DNA of 18,320 nucleotides from an uncultured Lachnospiraceae bacterium (GTDB lineage Bacteria > Bacillota > Clostridia > Lachnospirales > Lachnospiraceae), in the NCBI GenBank assembly GCA_910579285.1, contig CAJTTT010000046.1, positions 1 through 18,320 on the forward strand. The letters run 5' to 3'. Position 1 is the stretch's first letter, and the number at the start of each line of letters is the position of its first letter. The translations under genes were made by a program, and so were the position numbers. Positions 1 through 6,335 of this stretch are shown here, piece by piece. Below the pieces are notes generated by a model that saw only the letters and a list, made by a program, of their open reading frames with translations, was not told the DNA's origin and searched no databases.

Positions 1-43
1 ATTCTCCTTCCATGATTTACGCTGTCGCACTTTTCAACAGAAC

Positions 44-70
44 AAAAAGAGCCTGTCGCTCGGCAGGCTC
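44..70 (-). terminator. Rho-independent terminator of the second ABC operon
   Basis: On the minus strand a 7-bp perfect stem (GAGCCTG/CAGGCTC, plus-strand arms 49-55 and 64-70) with an 8-base loop is followed directly by TTTTTGTT. It begins ten bases after the stop codon of the ATPase gene ending at 80. It closes the unit that starts at sstT. Confidence 0.9.
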
Positions 71-79
71 CTTGTTCAT

Positions 80-856
80 TCAATATTTTGTCAAAAATTG
101 TCTCGTCCGCTCTTCCTTCGGATGGTCAATCACCTGTCTGGCATCCCCCTGCTCCACGATCACGCCCTCGTCCATAAAAATAATCTGATCCGCCACATCT
201 CTGGCAAAGCTCATTTCATGGGTTACGATAATCATGGTCGTGTGCTTCTCGGCAAGTCCTCTGATCACCTTCAGTACCTCCCCCGTCAGCTCCGGGTCAA
301 GAGCCGAGGTCGGCTCGTCAAAACACAGGATATCCGGCTGTAACGCCAATGCCCTGGCAATGGCCACCCGCTGCTGCTGTCCGCCGGAAAGCTGGTGGGG
401 ATAATGATCCATGCGTTCCGAAAGCCCCATCTGGTCCAACAGGGATTTCCCGTGGGCTTCGATCTCCTCCAGAATTTCCTTTTTCTTCTGCTTAAAGTCC
501 GGCTGCTCCTTCGCCAGAAGCGTCTCCGCCAGCGTCACATTTTCCAGTGCCGTATACTGCGGGAACAGGTGGAATGCCTGGAACACCATGCCAAAATGCA
601 GTCTTTTCGTGCGCAGATCCTTCCCCTGCCCTTTGACGGGATTGTCCGCGTCAAACAGAGTTTCCCCCCGCACCGCAATGGATCCCCGGTCCGGCGCCTC
701 CAGAAAATTCAGACACCGCAGGAACGTTGTCTTGCCGGAGCCGGAAGACCCGATGATCGCCAGCGCGCTCCCCTCCTCCAGATCAAAGCTCACGTCATCG
801 AGGACTCTGGTGGAGCCGAAATGTTTTCCAATATTTTTTACTTCCAAAACAGCCAT
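80..856 (-). CDS. Polar amino acid ABC transporter, ATP-binding protein (GlnQ type)
   Basis: This is the cytoplasmic ATPase that powers import of a polar amino acid through the permease encoded just upstream. Counting from the chosen start (258 residues), Walker A GSSGSGKT is at 36-43, the Q-loop glutamine at about 93, the LSGGQ signature at 156-160, Walker B ILCFDE at 176-181 and the H-loop histidine at about 213, so all catalytic parts are present. A charged helical stretch near residues 116-138 is longer than in a minimal GlnQ. The start at 856 is preferred over an in-frame ATG at 868 because GGAGG lies 5 bases before it. It is the last gene of a unit with sstT, a permuted binding protein and a permease, and a terminator follows. 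The substrate cannot be read from an ATPase. Confidence 0.93.
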   Translation of the reverse strand: MAVLEVKNIGKHFGSTRVLDDVSFDLEEGSALAIIGSSGSGKTTFLRCLNFLEAPDRGSIAVRGETLFDADNPVKGQGKDLRTKRLHFGMVFQAFHLFPQYTALENVTLAETLLAKEQPDFKQKKKEILEEIEAHGKSLLDQMGLSERMDHYPHQLSGGQQQRVAIARALALQPDILCFDEPTSALDPELTGEVLKVIRGLAEKHTTMIIVTHEMSFARDVADQIIFMDEGVIVEQGDARQVIDHPKEERTRQFLTKY

Positions 857-939
857 TTGTTCCTCCATTCCCAGACACCCTGACCTTATTCTTCCAGCCG
901 GACAGGATACCGCCGCCGCACACGCTCAAAATCTGCCGC

Positions 940-1596
940 CTACCTGAAATAGCCAAGCTTCTGCTCGATATAGTTAAACAATAGTGTCAAAATACCCACA
1001 AACAGAAGGTAAAACACGCCCGTGTAGAAGAGAGGCCAGGTAAGTCCATTGCTCTTCATAAAGGAATAGCCCGCAAACGTAAGCTCGTACGCCGCGATGA
1101 TCCGCGCCAGAGACGTGTCCTTCACCAGCGTGATAATTTCATTGGACATGGGCGGCACTACCCGCTTCACCATCTGCAGGAGCGTGATCTTATAAAAGAT
1201 CTGCCACTTCGTCATGCCAAGCACTTCGCCCGCCTCCCGCTGTCCTACGGGAACGCCCTCGATACCACCCCGGAAAATCACGGAAAAATAGCAGGCATAA
1301 TTGATGCTGAAAGCCACCACTGTGGCGGTGATCCGTCCCGCCTCGCTGCCGCTCCAGATGTTGTGGTTAAGCCACAGCCCCGGCCCGTAAAAAATAATAA
1401 TCAGCTGCAGCATCAGCGGTGTGCCCCTTATGATCCATACAATCGTCTGGATCAGCCCCCGCAGGGCTTTCCATCTGCTCATCGCACCGAAAGCGAGAAC
1501 AAGCCCCAGCGGCAGCGAAAAAAGCAGCGTAAATATGAAAATCTGAAAAGTTGTCCAAAGACCGTCCAACAGAGATTGCGTCACACTCAAAAACAT
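940..1596 (-). CDS. Polar amino acid ABC transporter, permease (HisM/GlnP family)
   Basis: A 218-residue integral membrane protein of the His/Glu/Gln/Arg permease family. It forms the transmembrane path through which the amino acid enters. Several hydrophobic segments are visible, and the cytoplasmic EAA loop that contacts the ATPase is recognisable near residue 128 (GQREAGEVLG). The segment IIRGTPLMLQL near residue 55 is typical of the family. The start is supported by AGGAG about 9 bases upstream. The gene lies 47 bases after the binding-protein gene and 83 bases before the ATPase gene, consistent with one transcript. Only one permease gene is present in this set, so the channel is probably a homodimer (inference). 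Confidence 0.92.
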   Translation of the reverse strand: MFLSVTQSLLDGLWTTFQIFIFTLLFSLPLGLVLAFGAMSRWKALRGLIQTIVWIIRGTPLMLQLIIIFYGPGLWLNHNIWSGSEAGRITATVVAFSINYACYFSVIFRGGIEGVPVGQREAGEVLGMTKWQIFYKITLLQMVKRVVPPMSNEIITLVKDTSLARIIAAYELTFAGYSFMKSNGLTWPLFYTGVFYLLFVGILTLLFNYIEQKLGYFR

Positions 1597-1643
1597 GCCT
1601 TACTCTCCTAACATCCGTGAAATCCCTACGTTTTCTTCTCCTT

Positions 1644-2441
1644 TTACTTCCCAGGCACTACGACTACCTGCGCATTATTACAATATGCATTGGTACACTC
1701 CATCGCGTTTTTGACTTCATCAGTCAATGTCATGCCGTTCCACACGACATCAATATTTTTGGATTCCAGCTCCATGATCTTGTTGTCCCAGTCGATTACG
1801 ACAAACTGTGCCTCCACGCCAAGCTGCTCTGCAGCCAGACGCGCCATATCCGCATCAAAGCCGATCCACTCGCCGGAATCGTCCTTATAATCCATCGGCT
1901 CAAACTCCGTAATACCCACAATCAGCGTACCCTTTCCCTGAATATAAGCCACATCGCTGTCCGCAGACGATGCTGTAAATTCACAGGCCTTCTGCTCCAC
2001 AAGAGCCTCCTGCACACCGTAAGCCGCAGCTATCCCCTGCATGGTTCCGTCCGCATAGCTCTGCGCAAACACGCTGTTGATATAGGAAGCCAGATCGGAA
2101 CCCTTCCGGCATCCTACCCCGTACTCCTCCGTTGTCAGTTTATCCGTATGTACCAGATCCGGGTAACTGGTTCCCTCCCCGATCATGGCGCCCGCCATCA
2201 AAAGATCAATGATCGCCGCGTCCGAAGTGCCCGAAGCCACCTCCATCAGCGCATCTGCCTGGGAAGCCACCACATTGGTTTGAAAGCCCTTCTCACTGGC
2301 TGCCGCTTCTCCCGCAGAACCTGCCTCCACCGCATACACCCGGTTTCCGGCATCCGCAGCCGTCTCCTTTGCGCCGCCGCAGCCCGCAAGGCTTCCACAG
2401 ACTGCCATCGCCGCCAGTATCATCACCCATTTCTTTTTCAT
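1644..2441 (-). CDS. Circularly permuted amino acid-binding lipoprotein (SBP family 3)
   Basis: This is a secreted lipoprotein of 265 residues with a signal peptide and lipobox LAGC at 18-21. Its halves are in reverse order relative to the family. Residues 34-112 match the second lobe of a normal binding protein (VYAVEAGSAGE, then SDAAIID, then EEYGVGCRKGSD), and residues 113-150 match the normal C-terminal helices (YADGTMQGIAAAYGVQEAL). A linker at about 151-170 leads into what is normally the N-terminal lobe at 171-265 (GTLIVGITEFEPMDY, GFDADMARLAAEQLGV, NGMTLTDEV), and the protein ends at the hinge strand QVVVV. The start at 2441 has GGAGG 9 bases upstream, and an ATG at 2459 has no such site. 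The arginine that usually binds the ligand carboxylate (after T-x-E/D) appears to be replaced in TDEVKN. It sits 22 bases after sstT and 47 before its permease. Uptake of an amino acid is inferred. Confidence 0.9.
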   Translation of the reverse strand: MKKKWVMILAAMAVCGSLAGCGGAKETAADAGNRVYAVEAGSAGEAAASEKGFQTNVVASQADALMEVASGTSDAAIIDLLMAGAMIGEGTSYPDLVHTDKLTTEEYGVGCRKGSDLASYINSVFAQSYADGTMQGIAAAYGVQEALVEQKACEFTASSADSDVAYIQGKGTLIVGITEFEPMDYKDDSGEWIGFDADMARLAAEQLGVEAQFVVIDWDNKIMELESKNIDVVWNGMTLTDEVKNAMECTNAYCNNAQVVVVPGK

Positions 2442-2463
2442 AATTTTTCTCCTCCACATGATA

Positions 2464-3690
2464 TTAATATTTGATTTCTTTCCCCTCTAACCGCCACTGT
2501 CTGAACTCCGCAGAAGCCGACAACAGCAGATCGGAAGAGGAATTGAGCGCCGTCTCCACAGAGTCCTGAATCACCCCGATGATAAAACCTACCGCCACCA
2601 CCTGCATGGATACGGAATCCGGAATGCCGAACAGCGAGCACGCAAGCGGTATCAGCAACAGGGAACCGCCGGCTACGCCGGATGCGCCGCAGGCCGAGAG
2701 GGCCGCCAGCAGACTTAAAATAATCGCCGTCGGAATATCCACGTTGATGCCCAGCGTAAAGGCAGTCGCCATCGTCATTACCGTAATGGTGATCGCCGCG
2801 CCGTCCATATTGATGGTCGCGCCGAGCGGAATCGTCACGGAATAGGTATCTTTATCCAGTCCCATCTCCTCACAGATCTCCATATTGACAGGAATATTTG
2901 CCGCCGAGCTTCTTGTAAAGAAAGCCGTAATTGCACTCTGCTTCAGACACTTAAAAATCAACGGATAGGGATTCTTGCGGATACACCAGTACACCAGAAT
3001 CGGATTCGTCACAAAGTAGATAAAGAGCATACATCCCACAAGCAGAATCAGCAGCTTGCCGTAATCCCTGAAAGCCTCCAGACCACTCGCTGTCACACTG
3101 GTATAAACCAGTCCGAGCACACCAAAAGGCGCAAAATTGATGATAACCACAACCACCCTGGATATCGCCTCCGAAATATCGCCGAGGGTCTTTTTCGTCC
3201 CTTCTCCCGCGTTTCGGAATGCCACGCCCAAAAGCACCGCCCAGGACAAAATGCCGACATAGTTCGCATTCACCAGGGAATCCACCGGGTTCTTTACCAC
3301 ATTCAGCAGCAGCGTGCTAAGGACCTCAACAACACCGCTGGGAGCAGCCGAGGCGTCCGAAGCCGCATCCACAAGCACCATCTCCACGGGAAATACCATG
3401 CTGGCAAAAACAGCGATCACCGCCGCAAGCACCGTACTGAACATATAGAGAATGATGACCGTTCTGATCACCCCGCCGTGGGACTTTCCCGCATTGCAGA
3501 GCGAACTCATCACCAGAAAGAATACCAGAAGCGGCGCGATCCCTTTGAGCGCGCCTACAAATACATCTCCGAGCACGCCGATGCCTGACGCTCCCGGCAC
3601 GACAAGAGCCAGAATGACACCGATCACCAGGCCCACAACAATTCTCTTGACCAGGCTTATGCCTGTCCACTTCTCCCACACATTTTTCAT
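2464..3690 (-). CDS. sstT: Sodium:serine/threonine symporter, SstT (DAACS family)
   Basis: A polytopic membrane transporter of about 408 residues from the dicarboxylate/amino acid:cation symporter family. It imports serine and threonine with sodium. Diagnostic parts are the serine-rich re-entrant hairpin TRSSAANIPVN at about 259-269 and the NMDG motif at 294-297 followed by AAITI, which binds cation and substrate. SstT, rather than GltP or GltT, is suggested by the TRSSAANIP form of the hairpin and the length. The start at 3690 has GAGGG close upstream, and the longer in-frame start at 3717 lacks one. The gene is first in the unit with the permuted binding protein and has a candidate promoter at 3731-3760. 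A secondary symporter placed between two primary amino acid importers suggests coordinated amino acid scavenging (inference). Confidence 0.9.
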   Translation of the reverse strand: MKNVWEKWTGISLVKRIVVGLVIGVILALVVPGASGIGVLGDVFVGALKGIAPLLVFFLVMSSLCNAGKSHGGVIRTVIILYMFSTVLAAVIAVFASMVFPVEMVLVDAASDASAAPSGVVEVLSTLLLNVVKNPVDSLVNANYVGILSWAVLLGVAFRNAGEGTKKTLGDISEAISRVVVVIINFAPFGVLGLVYTSVTASGLEAFRDYGKLLILLVGCMLFIYFVTNPILVYWCIRKNPYPLIFKCLKQSAITAFFTRSSAANIPVNMEICEEMGLDKDTYSVTIPLGATINMDGAAITITVMTMATAFTLGINVDIPTAIILSLLAALSACGASGVAGGSLLLIPLACSLFGIPDSVSMQVVAVGFIIGVIQDSVETALNSSSDLLLSASAEFRQWRLEGKEIKY

Positions 3691-3730
3691 GCTTCCCTCA
3701 TTTCTTTGCAAATTCACGGGTTACTTCACT

Positions 3731-3760
3731 ATACTACTACGAGAAAGTATCTTGCGTCAA
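3731..3760 (-). promoter_or_regulatory. Candidate sigma-A promoter for sstT
   Basis: On the minus strand TTGACG (3760-3755) is followed after 18 bases by TAGTAT (3736-3731), about 40 bases before the sstT start. The -35 box is also one arm of a small perfect inverted repeat, ATCTTG-acg-CAAGAT. A promoter here would separate sstT and the second ABC set from the first set. It was found by eye only. Confidence 0.5.
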
Positions 3761-3764
3761 GATA

Positions 3765-3788
3765 GGGCGGTACAAATCTGTGCCGCCC
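3765..3788 (-). terminator. Hairpin after the first amino acid-binding protein gene
   Basis: The stem GGGCGG/CCGCCC extends inward through ACA/TGT with one mismatch and has a 4-base loop. It begins about 20 bases after the stop codon of the binding-protein gene. No clean U-run follows, so it may only attenuate or protect the 3' end of the messenger rather than terminate fully. Confidence 0.5.
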
Positions 3789-3808
3789 CATTTCTGCATT
3801 CCTATGTA

Positions 3809-4579
3809 TTATTCAGCAGTCGCTTCCTCTGTGTACTTCACCGCCAGCTCATTGATCGTGCCGTCTGCCAGCATCTTGTCAATGGTCTTATTGATCTTGT
3901 CAAGGAGCTCCGTGTTGCCCTTCTGTACCGCAATCGCGTACTCCTCGGATGCAAACGCACTCGGATCCTCCACAATTTTTAAGCCCTCGTTGTCACTCAC
4001 ATATTTCTGCGCCGTCGCAGAGTCGATGACAACCACGTCGCACTTGCCGTTTGTCAGTTCCATGACAGCCTCTGTGCCCTTCTTAAACGCCTCGTAAGTG
4101 TAACCCATATCCTGCACACACACTTCGCCGGTGTAGCCCTGTATCACGCAGATTTTTTTGTCTGCCATATCCGCAGCCGATGTGATGTCAGAATCCTCTT
4201 TCACGATCATAACCTGTGTCGCTGTGTAATAGGGCGTGGAAAAATCTACTGTTTCCCTTCTCTCATCGGTGGCCGTCATGCCTGCGATAACCGCATCGAT
4301 CTGCCCGTTCTGCAGGGCAACCAGAAGGGAGTCAAACTCCATGTTTTCCACGGCCGCTGTCATGCCGTTGTCCTCCGCGATCTGCTTTGCAATCGCCATG
4401 TCAATCCCGTCATACTCGCCGATCGCACCATTTGATGTGACATACTCAAACGGCGGGAACTCCGCATTGGTGCCGAAGGTAATCGCATCGCCCTTGGAAG
4501 AGCCGCCGCATGCCGTCAGCGTGCACGCCGTCACCACTGCGGCGAGCGTCATTGTCAGTAATTTTGTTGTCCTTTTCAT
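3809..4579 (-). CDS. Amino acid-binding lipoprotein of ABC transporter (SBP family 3, normal order)
   Basis: A 256-residue extracellular lipoprotein that captures an amino acid and delivers it to the permease. The signal peptide ends in the lipobox LTAC at 21-24. The lobes are in the usual order: lobe 1 at about 31-127 with FPPFEY and MTATDERRETVDFSTPYY, whose arginine normally binds the alpha-carboxylate, then lobe 2 at 128-218 with the acidic VVVID segment, then C-terminal helices (LADGTINELAVKY). The start has GGAGG 8 bases upstream. It lies 132 bases after the ATPase gene of the same set, in a stretch with no convincing promoter. It is a direct in-window control for the permuted protein at 1644-2441. 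The ligand is not identifiable beyond a polar amino acid. Confidence 0.93.
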   Translation of the reverse strand: MKRTTKLLTMTLAAVVTACTLTACGGSSKGDAITFGTNAEFPPFEYVTSNGAIGEYDGIDMAIAKQIAEDNGMTAAVENMEFDSLLVALQNGQIDAVIAGMTATDERRETVDFSTPYYTATQVMIVKEDSDITSAADMADKKICVIQGYTGEVCVQDMGYTYEAFKKGTEAVMELTNGKCDVVVIDSATAQKYVSDNEGLKIVEDPSAFASEEYAIAVQKGNTELLDKINKTIDKMLADGTINELAVKYTEEATAE

Positions 4580-4711
4580 AATGTGTTCCTCCTCTGCATT
4601 TCCTTGTTTCCTATATCATACATCACTCCACGGACAATACGCCCGCGCAAGTCACATATTCTCATTGTCACAGCCCGGATACCGCTCCATCCATTGCGGA
4701 CTCCGCCGCAT

Positions 4712-5476
4712 CTACAGCACTTTGCTAAGGAAATTTTTCGTCCTCTCGTTTTGGGGATTCCCGAAAACTTCCTCCGGCGTGCCGCTCTCCATAACCACAC
4801 CCTGATCTATAAAGAGCACACGGGATGCCACCTCTTTGGCAAAGCCCATCTCGTGGGTGACTATCACCATAGTCATGCCCGATCTGGCCAGATCCTTCAT
4901 CACATCCAGCACCTCTCCCACCATCTCCGGGTCAAGGGCAGACGTGGGTTCGTCAAACAGCATGATCTCGGGATCCATAGCAAGCGCCCTGGCAATCGCC
5001 ACTCTCTGTTTTTGACCGCCGGAAAGCTGCGCCGGATAAGCGTTCGCCTTCTCGCCCAGATTCACCCGCTCCAGAAGCTCCTGCCCACGCTTCACCGCCT
5101 CCTCCTTCGTCATTTTCTTAAGGAGTACCGGGGCCAGCGTGATATTATCCATAATGGTCAGATGGGGAAACAGGTTGAACTGCTGGAATACCATGCCCAT
5201 CTTCTGACGCACCCGGTTCACATTCACTTTCGGATCCGTGATCAGCTCGTCATCCACATAAATTTCCCCCTCGGTAACCGTCTCAAGCAGGTTGAGGCAT
5301 CTCAAAAAGGTACTTTTACCTGATCCCGAAGGTCCAATCACCACAACCACTTCTCCCTGCGTGATGTGCTCGTCAATTCCGCTCAGCACGTCCAGATCTT
5401 CAAATTTTTTATGTAAGTTTCTGACTTTTATCATCACATTCTCCATGTCAGCATGATTTTTCCATCTATCTTCCAT
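4712..5476 (-). CDS. Polar amino acid ABC transporter, ATP-binding protein (GlnQ type)
   Basis: The ATPase of the first amino acid importer. From the start at 5476, Walker A GPSGSGKS is at 48-55. The Q-loop (FQQFNLFPH), the LSGGQ signature, Walker B (IMLFDEP) and the H-loop (VTHEM) follow in normal order. Two starts are plausible: 5476, with GAGGTG about 8 bases upstream, and 5434 (MIKVRNLHKKF), with GGAG 6 bases upstream. The latter gives the 240 residues usual for GlnQ, and the first 14 residues are not conserved family sequence. The gene lies between its permease (upstream) and its binding protein (downstream). Confidence 0.92.
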   Translation of the reverse strand: MEDRWKNHADMENVMIKVRNLHKKFEDLDVLSGIDEHITQGEVVVVIGPSGSGKSTFLRCLNLLETVTEGEIYVDDELITDPKVNVNRVRQKMGMVFQQFNLFPHLTIMDNITLAPVLLKKMTKEEAVKRGQELLERVNLGEKANAYPAQLSGGQKQRVAIARALAMDPEIMLFDEPTSALDPEMVGEVLDVMKDLARSGMTMVIVTHEMGFAKEVASRVLFIDQGVVMESGTPEEVFGNPQNERTKNFLSKVL

Positions 5477-5537
5477 ACAGAGAACACCTCATTCCTGATA
5501 TTCTCCCATGTGAGATTCCAAACTGCCTCTCACACTG

Positions 5538-6248
5538 TTATCTTGCATCCGCCTTCCTCAGCCGTATCTCCACCTGGCGGAGAGCCAGTGTCAGTATCTT
5601 GATCAGCACATAATAGATCACCGCGGTTCCGATTAACGGCATAAATGCAATAAAGGTTGCGCTCTTGATGAAGTCTCCCGCTTTCTGGATATCCATCAGC
5701 CCCACATACCCGACAATGGCGGTTTCCTTAATCAGCACAATGAACTCATTGCACAGCGCGGGAAAAATATTTTTGACCGCCTGCGGCACCACAATCCGGC
5801 TCATGGTCTGGAATGCGGAAAGCCCCAGGGATCTTCCTGCCTCCGTCTGCCCCTTATCAATTGACAGAATGCCCGCCCGGACAATCTCGGACACATAGGC
5901 GCCGGAGTTGACTCCAAATGCAATGGCTGCAATAATCCATTTGTCCAAAGGCACCGTGGCAAAGATGACAAAATAGATTATCATAAGCTGTGTCACCGAG
6001 GGCGTCCCCCGAATCACATCCGTATAAACACCGCCGATAAACCGAAGCAGTTTCTTCTTTGACAGATTGCAGGTGGCAATCACCATGCCAATCAAAATAC
6101 CGATGACGATCGCCAGAAGCGATACCTTGATCGTCACCCCGATTCCGCTCAGAAGAAGCTTATAACGGTCTTCTCTGATAAAACATTTATAAAACAGATC
6201 ACTGAAATTTGCTGCCCACTCTGCCATCCGTTTTTCATCCTTTCCCAT
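5538..6248 (-). CDS. Polar amino acid ABC transporter, permease
   Basis: An integral membrane subunit of about 236 residues in the HisM/GlnP family. The conserved pieces are VIRGTPSVTQL, the EAA loop GQTEAGRSLGLS and NEFIVLIKETA. The N-terminus is uncertain. The open frame extends to a TTG at 6281, but the strong GGGAGGGG site abuts that codon and cannot serve it. ATG 6248 has AGGA 6 bases upstream, and ATG 6227 is also possible. The strong site is instead spaced correctly for an out-of-frame ATG at 6274 that opens a 41-codon frame. A terminator-like hairpin (6297-6331) stands just upstream, between this gene and the hybrid kinase gene. Confidence 0.88.
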   Translation of the reverse strand: MGKDEKRMAEWAANFSDLFYKCFIREDRYKLLLSGIGVTIKVSLLAIVIGILIGMVIATCNLSKKKLLRFIGGVYTDVIRGTPSVTQLMIIYFVIFATVPLDKWIIAAIAFGVNSGAYVSEIVRAGILSIDKGQTEAGRSLGLSAFQTMSRIVVPQAVKNIFPALCNEFIVLIKETAIVGYVGLMDIQKAGDFIKSATFIAFMPLIGTAVIYYVLIKILTLALRQVEIRLRKADAR

Positions 6249-6296
6249 TCCCATTCCTGTGCCCGCTCTATCATACCACAACCCCTCCCGAAAGAA

Positions 6297-6331
6297 AAGC
6301 AGAAAAATGCATATTATGCACTTTTCTGCTT
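6297..6331 (-). terminator. Terminator-like hairpin between hybrid kinase and permease genes
   Basis: A 16-bp stem with one mismatch (outer arms AAGCAGAAAA and TTTTCTGCTT, inner arms TGCAT and ATGCA) closes a 3-base loop. On the minus strand TTTCTTTC follows. It starts five bases after the hybrid kinase stop codon. It also sits directly before the permease ribosome binding site, so it could equally act as an attenuator or a protective 5' structure. Confidence 0.75.
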
Positions 6332-6335
6332 ATAT

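Noticed and set aside
1644..2441. Reading the permuted binding protein as a frameshifted or truncated pseudogene
   Set aside because: The frame is continuous, both lobes are essentially complete, and signal peptide, lipobox and ribosome binding site are all present.
1551..2474. A 307-codon plus-strand open frame opposite the permuted binding-protein gene
   Set aside because: It is antisense to a clearly conserved lipoprotein gene, has histidine- and arginine-rich low-quality sequence with no recognisable domain, and lacks a convincing ribosome binding site.
4580..4711. A promoter in the gap between ATPase and binding-protein genes
   Set aside because: Only a weak TTGTCC with TATAGG at 16-base spacing was found, too poor to report as a site.
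4583..5323. A 246-codon plus-strand open frame opposite the GlnQ-type ATPase
   Set aside because: It is antisense to all the ATPase motifs and has no domain of its own.
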